DNA of 64,000 nucleotides, taken from Paramecium octaurelia. Its lineage: Eukaryota > Ciliophora > Oligohymenophorea > Peniculida > Parameciidae. Of this stretch, positions 49,201 through 60,196 are shown in pieces. The stretch covers positions 190,648-254,647 of the forward strand of contig CAJJDP010000021.1 of assembly GCA_905182995.1 (NCBI GenBank), given 5' to 3'. Both the position numbers and the translations under genes were made by a program. Under the pieces are notes generated by a model. The model was not told where the DNA came from, made no database searches, and was given only the letters and a program-made list of their open reading frames with translations. Each line of letters starts with the position of its first letter. The stretch's first letter is position 1.

Positions 49201-52113
49201 ATCAAAATAATTATAAAAGAATTCAAACCAAATTCGATAATAATCAAGGAGACGCTAGTGATGATAATCTTAGTAGAGATGAAATTATCAAAATGAAAGG
49301 ATAATTTATATTAGAAGGCAAAGTAAATAATGGAGAACCCATTACTTTTCATATGAAACTATCTGATCAATTTATGACAGCTTGTAAACATTATTCTGAT
49401 TCCAAATATAAGTTATATTAAATTAAAAAGTAACAAGATGATGTAAAATATATCAATATTTTAGCATGTAAAATAAGAAGAAAAGCAAGATCAAGAAAAA
49501 GAAAATAAAAAATCCAAGGTTAACGAATCCAAGCAATTAGTCAAATAGGGAACTTAACAAAGAGAATTCAAAAAGAAAGCTCGTTTGATGTTTTAAAAAG
49601 CAGCAGAAAGAAGAAAAAATGATGAAGACAGAAGTTATTATGAATTGATCAAAGAAATATATAGGGATATATTGAAAAACCAAACCAAAGTTAAATCTTA
49701 TAAAATCATTTGCACTATGTCATTTTACAAAATTAGAGATGAGAGAATTGGCATTATGAAAGTTACCAATATTCAAGAGATCTTAAAAAATAAAATAAGA
49801 CCTGCTGCCAAAAAACAATCACAAATGTTGCAAAAAGGCTATTCAAGGGGTATTTTGAATTATTATATTCTAGACTTGTCTCATTTGCGCAGTATCTAAA
49901 ATATTGATGGACCAAAATATATGACAATGACTAGTGATGGAGAAAGTAAAATAATATCTCCTCCCTTACCATATTCTACATAACCAAATTCTAAGAGTAA
50001 TATCAAAATTAATAATAATAAATCTCATGGACTTGGGTATCAATTATAAAAAGAGGATAACTTAGAAGACCCAGATGATAAAGATGCTTTAGTCAATTAT
50101 AAAGGTTAACCTAAAATGATTAATTGGGAAACTTTTTAGAATTAATTTAAAATGTAATAAGGCACACAAAGTTTTTCTCTTAATGTTCTTGACAATATTT
50201 TTAGAAAAGAAGACAATAACAAACCAAGAAAATTCTTAGTGAAAATATCATATTTGAGTTGGTTTCTCAGATTCATGTACATCACCATTTTGACCTTGAA
50301 TCTAATCACGTACTTTCTTAAACCTTACACTGTAATTATTCTATTATTTATATATATTAGGATTTCATACCAATTAAGAATCAATCTTCTAGAATATTTC
50401 AACTTTCTTAAATGCAAACATATTTAATTGAAGCATATGACACAGTAATGGATATCCTGTTATATAAAGATGCTGATTTTACTACCTTATTAGTAAATGG
50501 AGTTGCTCTATAAACATAAGAGGAATTCTTTTCTTATCAAACAAAATAAATTGATTCTGGATATGAGTTTATCAAATAGCAAATGAATGATCTAGATTAA
50601 TAAGACACATTTTTAGATGACACCATATTCTTTAGTAATTCTGTTATTGATGAAACTATTTTTGATATCTAAAGTGTTCCTATAACTCTAGATTATAAAG
50701 ATGCTTTTACTAAGGTTATTTTGGTAGAACATCAGATATCCATCATGACAGCAGAACAATTAATTTAATTGACTGACAGCAACTCTCTTGTGAAATACAT
50801 TAGGAAGGTCACGATACCTACTATATACGAAGAGCTAAACACTGCTATCATAATACTCTAAGAAATGTTGAATGATAAATCGAACTCTATGTCCAACTTT
50901 GTAATTACTGTACTAATTATGGAATCATGCATATTTATTATTGGCTTTTTTGGATTGTTATTGATTATAGTGTGGATATGTCAAACTTTTAAGGCTGTAT
51001 TAAAAATGTTTATAATGATTAAGAAGAATGATCTCAATAAAATTGTCAAATAGTAATAATTTGTGTAGACTTAATTTCAGTATATTTTGGCAAAAGATGA
51101 TGAGATATCAGGAATTAATCCTCAGTATGAGAAAAAATGTATAATTAATAACAAAACTAATTACTAATAATAACAGAATTTTTTGTTGATCAATGAAATT
51201 GAAGATTAAAATATTATGAAAAGAAAAGAAAAAAAAATTCTAGAAAAACAGTTACTTAGAAAACTCACAATTAAAATGTCTTTTATTTACATCTTATTTG
51301 TTGTGGTTTCTTCATCAGCTTCCTTATTATTCTTTATGACATTAAGTGACTCATCAAAAAAAATAACTTAGGTAATTTCTATTGGCTAAAATTCTATATT
51401 TGATTTTAGTGATAGTTAACTATTATTAGTTTCTGTAAAGGAAAGATTCTTTAACACTGAGGAGTATGACTCATAATGTTTACCTACTATTAAAGACATT
51501 TTAGAATCATAAGTTTCAGATATCAATGTGGCCCCATCAATAGATAATCCAAATTATGGTAGCTATTATGATAGTTTCCAATCAATTTATTTCAATAATC
51601 TATGTTTATACCTTTATGAAAATGCTTTCCTTGATGATGTAGCGTACAAAGATTGTGAAACTATGTTGAATGGAAAATTAAAGCAAGGAATAGTCGCTTT
51701 TAATCAACTATATTCTTCAGTAACTCAGGGTATTTTATAATTTATGAATTTTAGATTATGTTTTGAACAAAGAATCAAGATTTGGTTAAATTAATTTAGA
51801 ATCTATTTGGCAGTATAATGTAGCTATAGATTATATAAAATCGGCATTCAAAGTGCTTTTGACTAGTTGGTCTAATGATTTGGGATCTCTAATCGATGAG
51901 GACTATACTTTAATATTGGTGTTGTTAATAGTGATGGTAGTGTTTTAATTTTTAGTGTTTATAATTGTAGCAGAGATGTACTTAGTTAATTAATTAAATA
52001 AAACATTTTAGTTTTACAGAAAGATTTATAAATCCTACATGCCTAATGATATAATTCAAAAAGAGAAGATCATAAGGGCTTCACTAATCAAATACAATAT
52101 AATAAAACGATGA
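46215..52113 (+). CDS. Giant multi-pass PAS-domain protein, TmcB-like, 1,908 aa
   Basis: ATG 46215 to TGA 52111-52113. Seven introns (46409..46430, 46663..46686, 46833..46857, then four more including a 29-nt one near 50331 and a 25-nt one near 51729) give exactly 1,909 codons. After a charged start come about eight membrane helices (TALMLIIAFIHHFLT, IMLSVFLLATIGNTILYFI, VWVMLIVIFFGYSYFL). A helical TPR-like region follows to about 640, then a PAS domain at about 660-770 (IIIKVNKQFTKIFGYTKEEV, KTGYMFTAQKFLKLY) and a Gln-rich linker. At least four more helices lie between about 1300 and 1890 (LIMESCIFIIGFFGLLLIIV, ILVLLIVMVVFQFLVFIIV). The layout equals the tiny macrocysts family and the minus-strand gene at 5.5-11.5 kb. 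A sensory role at a membrane is inferred; ligand and output are unknown. Confidence 0.88.
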
Positions 52114-52137
52114 CTAATATTATTATTATTTTATTTA

Positions 52138-53162
52138 TCACCTAAAACCTCCATCCTCAACTTATTAAATTGGTTGCATTCCCTCTTTGATCTTATTCAA
52201 GACATTCAATTTCCATTTGTCTAGAGGTATAATCTTATTGAAATCAAAACTGTTATTAATATATTATAATTACCATTCATCTGAAAACATCTACACATTA
52301 TTATTGTCAACAGCCTTAATTAGATTAACAACAAATTTATATTATCTGGCTGAAGCGAAACTAGGATCTTTATCTAAGTATCTCTCAAGGGCAATTCCAC
52401 ATCCAACTGAATCCTATTTTAATTCATTTTTGATATATTTACATTGTTGCATAAATAAAGTAAACACGATTTAAAATATAGTTCTTTGGCACTTGGAGCT
52501 GTTAATTTGTTTTCCATGTATTTGTCACCAATTTCTTCAAAAATCTAATTAATAAAACCCAGTAAAACCTTAATGGCAGCGATCAAATCACCAGTGGCAT
52601 TTAACGTTGACAGCTCTGCAACCTTTAATCTCATTTAATGATATTCGGATGTTCGTTTCCCATCTGCCTAAAATAGATCTGCAGCTTCTTGATAAGCTTT
52701 GACTGCTAGATGGAATTCAAACTCGGATTCATAAATTTAAGCAATTTCCTTCTTGTACCTTGATGCATTGTCTAACCTATTCTCATTAGCATAATGTTCT
52801 ATTGCTTTCTCGTACAATTAGATTGATTCTATACTCAAATTATGTTAGTATACCAGCTTTATTGACATTACTTATTGCTTTGGCTGCTTCAATATAAAAA
52901 TCACCAGTTTCCCCAGATTTCAGAGTTTAATCACATGTTATACAACGCTAATATGCTTCACATGCTTTTTCCCATTTTTTGCCCAATTTATATTGTGTTG
53001 CTGCTGACTTATACAATTCAAGAGCCTTTTCTGCTCTTTCTCCTTTTGATCCAAAAATATTACCAAAAGTTGAGCCTTCATTTATGTCAAATAGCTACCT
53101 TTAAGCGCTTTGTCTCCTTTCATCATAAATTCATCACCTTTTAGTACATAATTAGAATCCAT
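52138..53162 (-). CDS. Alpha-SNAP (NSF attachment protein), 307 aa
   Basis: ATG at 53162, TGA at 52140-52138. Four introns of 23, 25, 29 and 24 nt give 308 codons, close to the usual 295 residues. Family blocks: GSTFGNIFGSKGERAEKALE near residue 22 (the membrane-binding loop), KWEKACEAYQRC, DNASRYKKEIAQIYE, FHLAVKAYQEAADLF, DSVGCGIALERYLDKDPSF and the tail LDKWKLNVLNKIKEGMQP. It has 14 helices in TPR-like pairs. Alpha-SNAP loads NSF onto SNARE complexes and stimulates their disassembly after membrane fusion. The usual C-terminal Leu-rich end that contacts NSF is replaced by VEDGGFR. Confidence 0.96.
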
Positions 53163-53211
53163 ATATTTTTAAATGAAATAATAATGGAATGATATTAACG
53201 AAGATGTTAAC

Positions 53212-54214
53212 ATGATTACTATACTAAAATCAAAATTTAAACAGACCAGTCCTACTCAAATCTGTATTGACATTTAATACTAATGAGATTACTAGTCCTA
53301 CGATCATGAAGGATTGTTGCTTAAAGACAAGATAGTCTACAAAGGAATACTTCGGAATTACACTTTTGTCTTATAACGAAAAGACAAGAGTGAATTCATA
53401 CTAGACTTTAATCAATACCCTATTTGTATTTCTTATACTGATATTTTAGAATTATCCATACTTTCCAATGATGTCTTTTAATTATCGGTTTTAAGTTATT
53501 AGTTTTAGTTCCAATCTCTCACAAATAGCAAACAATGGATTCTCTCACTCAACTACTATATTAACACATCCAAACCTTACTGTTTTCAAACCCCTTAGCC
53601 TAATTTCTTCCTTTAGCATACAATCCCCTTTGATATTTTTGAAAAGAGAGCTGAGTCCTTGGATTTACTGCTTTTTAAAAATAAATCTATTGCTTGCTAG
53701 CTCTAAAGATTGATAACCAATAGTGAATATGGTAAACACCAATAAAATTATTTAGATCATGTTGCTCTACTTTTAAGAAATAATAAAAATGTTCTTCATG
53801 TATTTGAAGCCAATAGCGACGACGGTGTTTGCATATACACTTGGGATGCTCTGATGTAGAGTAATTTTAAAGATTACGTAACACAAATTAGTTTTAGATA
53901 ATTATACACTAAAAGGGATATGACATTGCTCTTAAAATTGTAGGATTTCGTTTATAAGAATCATGGCAAAAAATATTCAGCCAACATAATGAAGCTTTGT
54001 AAGAAAAGATCAATTACAGGAGTAGAGAAGGAAAACTATTTTTGCTCAGAATTAATCGCTGCTTGTTATAAACATATAGGAATTATGGAAAACGATATAT
54101 CATCATGTTAATTTTGGCCCAGTATTTACTGTATTTAATTAATTAGAGGACTTTGCAGGCAATATAAAATTAACCAACGCTTAATTAAGTCACGAGATTA
54201 TTATTTTTTAATGA
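53212..54214 (+). CDS. PH-like domain fused to NlpC/P60 (YiiX-type) cysteine hydrolase, 317 aa
   Basis: ATG 53212, introns 53264..53287 and 54122..54146, TGA at 54212-54214; 318 codons. The first intron is 24 nt with an in-frame TGA, so only splicing opens the frame. Residues about 20-130 form a PH-like domain (HEGLLLKDKIVYKGILRNYT, WILSLNYYIN). Residues about 145-300 match permuted papain-fold enzymes of the YiiX/DUF830 group: DHVALLLRN with the catalytic His, VFEANSDDGVCIYTW, a YVTQISFRQL strand, then ENYFCSELIAACY with the catalytic Cys, and FWPKDF. Such enzymes cleave amide or acyl bonds, often on lipids or peptides at membranes. An in-frame ATG at 53173 is only 10 bp from the divergent alpha-SNAP start, so 53212 is preferred. 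Confidence 0.85.
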
Positions 54215-54434
54215 TTTTCACACTATTATTTGAATAATAATATTAATTTATCAACTATTTCATTTTTCACTTGTTAAATAATACATTTTTTTCAGCAAAA
54301 TGTATTTTATAAACAACATCTCTAAAATGTTAATTTTTAATTCTAAAATTATATTTACAATTTTTTAAATTACTAATTTAAATCTTCTGGTTTGATATAA
54401 TAGATACCATATAATTGTGAAAAAACTCAAAATT

Positions 54435-56125
54435 ATGGAAAATTCGGTCAACTTGAATTAGCTACTATATCAATCTGAAAATGACAATTCTGTAAGAGAT
54501 TAAAAATTAACATTAAAATTTCGAAACATAAATTCTACAATGTAAGAGACTTTTTTATATTGACTTATTTAATTAAATCTAGATCAATAATAGAGTAACT
54601 GAGTCGTATTTATGATAATTATACAGATATTTTATAGGATTAATAATTTTAATAAGATAGATTATCATTATTTTGCATTAATTAAATGGAGTAAATGAAC
54701 AAGTACACATTAAAATTTAAAGCAAAAGAAATCGAAGAAAGATATTAGGCTTAGTCATAGTCAAAATAACTAAAGCCCTTATTTTATGGTTTGCTTATTA
54801 TGGCAATGTCTTTGAATATTTTTTAACTGGCCATAAATGCATAAAGGGACAATTTAGTGATCCCCTATATAAATATGGGATTTATCATTATATGTTTAGT
54901 TGGCTTATACGTAATGTACAAGATGGAAGGTTTAACAGCAAAGATTATTACTATTACTAATGCTTATTCTTTGTCATTATAATACAATTTTTCTGCTAAT
55001 ACTCAAGGTTAGGAATACTATTTATACGGCTGTAACTTCTCGCTGATATAGGCTGTGATATACTTTTCAACTGATTTTCATTTAAGTTGTCCCTCTCTCT
55101 TACTGCACATAATTTTCCGATAAACATCAACAATTTTATTAACAAATAAAATAGATATTTAGAGTTTGTCACTATCTATGGCCACAGCAATTTTAATTAC
55201 ATGTGTTCTCTATATGTGTAACAAAGCTTATAGAATACAATTTTTAATGAACTATTAATAAGATACTATTAATAATTAATTACATAAATTAATAAATAAA
55301 CCTTTCTCTAAGATATGGTTCAATGAAAAGAAACTACAAATTGATGTTTAAACAACTGCTTTCCATGAAGAATTTGAATAATATACAAGTGAATTGTGTA
55401 CTGGATGCAATATCAGAAGTTTTATTAGAAATTGTGAAATAAATAATATGACCCTAGAACAAGCATTAATAAGCGGCTAGGTTAAATTTTACGAAACTTT
55501 TGAAGTTAAATTATAAAGAAAGAAAATTAAGATACGATTATGTTAATATAATATAGATAATAGTATTATACTCATTTAAGAAAGTGTTTAAAAAGATCCC
55601 ATTTAATATAAAAAGGTTTCAAAAAGTTTCTAGTAATCTCTATTCAAATAATTTACTGCCATGAGAAAGACTCCGTAAAATTAGCAGTTCAAGTTTGGAA
55701 CTCTCTCAATTTTAATGTTAAGATAATTTTAAATAAAAACAATTAACATAAGGAAATTGATTAGGCATTTAATGTCTATCTATTTGACAACTAAGAAGGT
55801 AAAATTAAATTTTAATGGAGATTATACAATAAAGATAAGAACATATGGACATTTAATTAAAATATTCTTAATATAAGTTTTTTGTATTTTATAGGATTTA
55901 GAATATTAATAAAACTATTTAGAAGAAATTAATATTTTGAATTTGGAAACATACCTGCAAATTAAATTAACAATAATGGACTAATTTCCTTTTTATCCAC
56001 TTTATTTGAGAAACTATTTTATTGAACAGACAGCCCCTTATTTGCTTTTAAATCCACTAACCTACAATTTGGAATTTTAATTTAGCAAAATATTGCCATA
56101 TAATGATGTCAATGTAGACTGTTGA
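54435..56125 (+). CDS. Multi-pass membrane protein resembling a degenerate histidine-kinase-type sensor, about 549 aa
   Basis: ATG 54435 to TGA 56123-56125. The start (ENSVNLNQLLYQSENDNSVRD) and the body are in different frames; a GT...AG intron of 41 nt (54542..54582) joins them exactly, though it is longer than any other here. The middle has five to six hydrophobic helices (LKPLFYGLLIMAMSLNIF, YINMGFIIICLVGLYVMY, SLSMATAILITCVLYMCN). The C-terminal 250 residues are soluble, with stretches (FQIKTINIRKLIRHLMSIY, LTTKKVKLNFNGDYTI, YGHLIKIFLI) that echo the dimerisation and ATP-binding region of ciliate hybrid histidine kinases. I find no H-box histidine and no intact N or G boxes. It is probably a decayed or non-catalytic relative, or an unrelated ciliate membrane family. 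Confidence 0.55.
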
Positions 56126-56203
56126 TTTATTAGTTAAAAATTAAATAAATATTCACTTATATCTATTTTATATCATATAATCTTTCTTTAGAAAATTATA
56201 GCC

Positions 56204-56779
56204 ATGATACTATTAGCTATCATTTTACTGAATAATGTAATATTTTATTAGATTTCTAAATACTAGCAGTAAATTTCTTTAACTTCGTTAAGTGCAAATA
56301 TCATAAATTCTGCAGTGTTTATAAATCATAAATTAATAATAACTTATATTTTAGTATTTAGTAAAATGTACTGTTATCTTAAACTTATTGATTAAAATTT
56401 TGTTTAATTATAACTATAATCGACATTAATAATAAAGAGGAATTGTTAGATATTTATTGATAATATTATAATTATCTAATGTTGTTTATTATAATATTAA
56501 TAGAAGAAAATGCAAATATTTTTATCTTTAATGGATAGTGAATAACACAACTATATATTTATACAAACGGATTTGTTATTTATTGAGTGTAACAATACTT
56601 AAGAATGGTACTCAACACATTTGATAAAGTGCATTTATTATAAAAATATATTGATATATATCAAATATAAATTTTAACGTAATATATATCAAATTGATGT
56701 TGTTTTTTAATAGTATGAAATATTTGGTATGAATTTTGATTAGAGTAGAGAATAATTAATATATAATTATAATATATGA
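56204..56779 (+). CDS. Doubtful open frame, 191 aa
   Basis: A TGA-free frame of 192 codons from ATG 56204, running into the start of the next gene. The first 18 residues (ILLAIILLNNVIFY) are hydrophobic. The first 70 look moderately protein-like (ISLTSLSANIINSAVFINHK). The rest is Ile/Asn/Tyr/Lys-rich, as random AT-rich sequence would be. TGA is rare in such DNA, so an open frame of this length can arise by chance. It follows the sensor-like gene by 80 bp and could be a fragment of a relative. I keep it only as a candidate. Confidence 0.2.
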
Positions 56780-57711
56780 ATAATTAGCCTGTTTATATGT
56801 CTGCTGAGCAAATCAACGCTTTATTCCAAAGGGACTCGACTTTTGAGATGAGAGATGATAGAATTAATTCATTTTAGAACGATTTCAAAAAAAATGAAGT
56901 ATGGGATTTTAAGTTAGTTAAGAATTTGAAGTCTGAAAGTGTTGAATGCGAAGAGAACAGACCAACAAATTAGAGCGAGAGCATGATGATGAGTAAGTAT
57001 TATTTGGTCTAAGGTTTAAAGTAACTAGGGAGGAGTACCAGGGTTTATAGTAAGAATACGACAGACGCAAAGATATGGAAGAGAAATATAAAGAAGATAT
57101 CAATAGATTAATGAGGGAACTTAAACAAAAGTGCAGCGAATTGGATTATATGAAAAGAGAACATGAGATTTTTTTGGAACAGAATCAAAGAAGAGAATGT
57201 ATCCTTTATTAATAAATGAACAGCAACACTTTAGAATCTGAGACAGTAGATTCAAGAAGCCAATAATAGAGAGTAGAAGGCTGTTATTGAATTAGGGGAG
57301 TTGTATGAATAGAATATGTAAGTGAAACAACAATTGGAGATTGTCCAATAGAAGTATAACAATTTATAAAAGCAACACAAATTTGAAATTGATAGAAAGG
57401 ATAAACAAATCGATTAATTTAAAATTCAAATCATGCAACTCAATGAGGACAATGAAAGACTAAAGGCGGAACACCCTACAGGATTTCTCAATCTCGATTC
57501 TCAGAGAGTTTCATAAGACAAAACCCAAAATCAATGGGCATAATTTAATTCGAGTGCTTACAAAAGCAGTATTTAATTTTAAAAGGAAAAACCAGTTACT
57601 CAAATTTAGTTTAAGAGCAATTACGACTCCAAAGTTATTTTCGGAAAGAAGTCTCAAAATACATTAAAATACCAATAGTCACAATAAGATTTGTAGCCCA
57701 AAGGATTGTGA
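56776..57711 (+). CDS. Coiled-coil protein, about 293 aa
   Basis: ATG 56776 to TGA 57709-57711. One intron in the 56991-57025 region can be 29 nt (GTAAG...AAAG) or 32 nt (...ACTAG); both keep the frame. A second, 25-nt intron lies near 57197 (GTATCC...AACAG). After a disordered start (QRDSTFEMRDDRINSF), residues about 80-215 form a long coiled coil (EYDRRKDMEEKYKEDINRL, KQHKFEIDRKDKQIDQFKI). A Ser/Gln-rich tail follows with basic spots (KPVTQIQFKSNY, IFGKKSQN). No globular domain and no membrane helix. It probably belongs to a cytoskeletal, basal-body or ciliary structure, as many such ciliate proteins do, but nothing in the sequence proves that. Confidence 0.75.
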
Positions 57712-57742
57712 GTCAAAATATTATATATAAATTTATATTTTA

Positions 57743-58144
57743 ATGGCTCCCAACAACAATATTTTTATGTTGTATAATTCATAAAATGCTTATCTAATAA
57801 ATAACTCGAATTTTTAACATACGATATATAGACTTATTTAAGAAGTCTAAAGAAATCCTATGCTGGAATAAATTTAACTCTATTATAAAGCAAATACTTA
57901 GATATTATTCAATTTGATTTTTCTTATTTGGGTTTTGTTTCTACTGTTGATATTATTCCAAATTCTACTGAAGAAGCGCCTTTTTTGGATTCGAACGACT
58001 CATCAACTTGTTCAATATTAAAAAAATCAAGTCTGTTTGAAACCAATTTAAATGGAAAAGAGTTTTCACACTTTTTTTAGAATGCCTTAAATAATCCATC
58101 TAATTACACTTGATAATCTAAAGGAGAATCCATCGAAGAATTGA
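57743..58144 (+). CDS. Uncertain small gene with two competing frames
   Basis: Two overlapping frames are both open. Frame A starts at ATG 57743 (MAPNNNIFMLYNSQNAY), has one membrane helix (LIFLIWVLFLLLILF) and ends at 58144. Frame B starts at ATG 57786, has no membrane helix, shows better codon use in its second half (VDIIPNSTEEAPFLDSNDSS) and ends at TGA 58111-58113. The best protein would take the first half of A and the second half of B, but no GT...AG pair of normal length joins them. The 3' end overlaps the convergent rhomboid-like gene by 50-80 bp, which is unusual here. The locus may be a decayed gene. Confidence 0.4.
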
Positions 58145-58807
58145 TTTTCTATAAATGAAAAGATTGTAGCTCCTACTAAATCTAATCTTGGAAATACTAT
58201 AAGATTCATAATCAAAAAGAAAAGAGCAGGTAGATACTTCTGTTGGAAGTTCAAAGAAAAACATAAGAATTTTTATGTTTCCTCATCATCATTTAATGCT
58301 CTAATTTAATTTTACACTATATTACCTTCTCATCTAATAAATAAATGACAAATTCCAAAAGCCAAATGAATTTGCAATAAGCATCTCGTCATCCAAATAA
58401 GAAAACCCAAAGCAAAAAGTTACAAAAATGATCTAAATATAAATCAACTTTCTAACTTACTTGGATGATTAGATTTTTGATAAATAAATCTAAAAAAAAT
58501 TGGACAGAGCCAACTTTTTTTTCTGTTTATATAGCAAAATACAAGAATCCCAATAAGCTTATAGCGAGGTTCAAAATATTGCCTAATTCCTTTATATTCA
58601 TAAATTACCATGAAAAAATTAAGGAATGAGAATCCTCCAAAGTTAATATTACAAAATAGTTTTCTTTGGTATATTCATAAATAATTTATAATAGTATTCT
58701 TCATAGTAGTAGTCTATCAAGTAGCATATTATGCTTATAAATAACACAAACTTAGTCCCAAAGGAAATACTATTCCATATAGTTTTTAGATTATCAATTA
58801 AAGTCAT
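58066..58807 (-). CDS. Rhomboid/derlin-fold membrane protein, probably non-proteolytic, 220 aa
   Basis: ATG at 58807, TGA at 58068-58066. Introns of 26, 28 and 25 nt close the frame to 221 codons. The hallmark of the rhomboid superfamily is present: a first helix, then QLWRILIPQFFHGNILNL, the loop 1/helix 2 motif (W-R and HGN). Further helices follow (AISLLGFLYFAI, IIFVTFCFGFSYL, PALFFLIMNLIVFPRLDLVG). I see no GxSx catalytic serine in the fourth helix (NSFGFWNLSF occurs instead), so it is most likely a pseudoprotease such as derlin, UBAC2 or TMEM115 types, which act in ER-associated degradation or Golgi traffic. Its start lies 40 bp from the stop of the phosphotransferase gene on the same strand. 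Confidence 0.8.
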
Positions 58808-58847
58808 TGTATTTATTTTAATAATTAATATATAATTTAATAGCCCA

Positions 58848-60042
58848 TCATTGGGATTTGATGCTGAATGCATATATGTCAAGAATGTCACATAATTAGT
58901 AAACGATACTTGTTACACAATGTAAATATGATAAACCTGAGAATACTAATAAGGCAAAGATCAATTTGACCTCATCAATATAGCAGAGACCATCATGAGT
59001 AAAAAATTAGCTCATCAAATTCAACATAATCGACCCCAGAGTCAGAGCCCAGGAGAATGAAAATTAACTGAAAGTCTATATAATTTATAAACCATAATTA
59101 CGTCTTTAGTGATGATTGCCAATTACCATAGATTAATCATTTTTGACCATTATAATCCAATAGTTAGAACATAAATATGGAACCATCTTGATAACACAGA
59201 AGTTGGTGATAGATAGATTAAACTGATGAATGTTATCATTAAAGTAATAGGTAATGAGAGACTCTTTACAATTTTCAAAATATTCCAATTCATCTTCTTG
59301 AACACAGGATAACAAAATTAAATGATGGTAGCAATACATCCAAAAATTGTAATTGCAAGTAAGACTGTGTTATATTGAATTGAAATTGTGTTTGTAAGTT
59401 AAATTTCATTTAGCCAAAATTATGACGACATGACTGCAGTTAATACAAAAAAGAATTATAGTGTTGGCAATCCTTCATCAACTCCATTAATTACTCCTAA
59501 TTAAAATACTCCTGTGTGTTGTTGACAATAAACCCCAAAGTAAAATCCTAAAAAACTTACTCCTATTGCGGTTAGCATATTGAATGGAGTGAATGCAATT
59601 TTGAAAGCATTAATATACAATAATGCTGCAATCCAAGTAGCAGTACAGTCGCTGCCATGATCCATTAACATTCCCAAAGCAGTAGATTATTTTGTTCTTC
59701 TTGCTTGTTTTCCATCAGCATTATCTAGTGTTTAATATACAAAAATTGTCCATGCTGTATACAAACTTGCCCACTAAGGCAAATCTTAATCGAACATGGG
59801 ATTCAAAATGAATATCAAAGCAAAAGATGTTAGTAAATTGCAGAATCCTGTTATGGTGATAAGATTTGGAGCAACTGTTGTGGGTAATTAGTCAACCTGA
59901 AATGCATTAATAGTATCATTACCACCCATTAAGCCATATCCCCCAGAAACCAATTATATAAAATTGAAAGATTTTGGCCACTGTATTTAAATCTTCTCAA
60001 ATTTTCATAATGCTATGGACTCACATAGTTTTTCAATAGCAT
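58848..60042 (-). CDS. Choline/ethanolamine phosphotransferase (CDP-alcohol type), 379 aa
   Basis: ATG at 60042, TGA at 58850-58848, with introns at 59897..59925 and 59076..59101; 380 codons. The CDP-alcohol phosphatidyltransferase signature DG-x2-AR-x8-G-x3-D-x3-D is perfect: DGKQARRTKQSTALGMLMDH then GSD. Family landmarks around it are LPTTVAPNLITITGFC before it, and at the C-terminus a block ending HCVTSIVYQLCDIL, IYAFSIK. About eight membrane helices and the length fit EPT1/CPT1 (about 390-400 residues). The enzyme joins diacylglycerol to CDP-choline or CDP-ethanolamine in the last step of the Kennedy pathway, in the ER. The sequence alone does not settle which headgroup is used. Confidence 0.96.
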
Positions 60043-60196
60043 TTTAATTAAATAATTAATTAATTACTACCATAAAATTAAATTAAAAATCAATAATTAG
60101 TCATTAATTAACCAAAACCTACATTAAGAATTAGAATAATAAACTAATTTAATAAAGATATTTTTGATTTATAGTACTAGTTTGAAATAATGCAAA

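Noticed and set aside
54542..54582. 41-nt segment considered as a retained internal eliminated sequence instead of an intron
   Set aside because: It has GT...AG ends and splices in frame, and I see no TA-bounded TAYAG-type inverted ends; an intron is the simpler reading.
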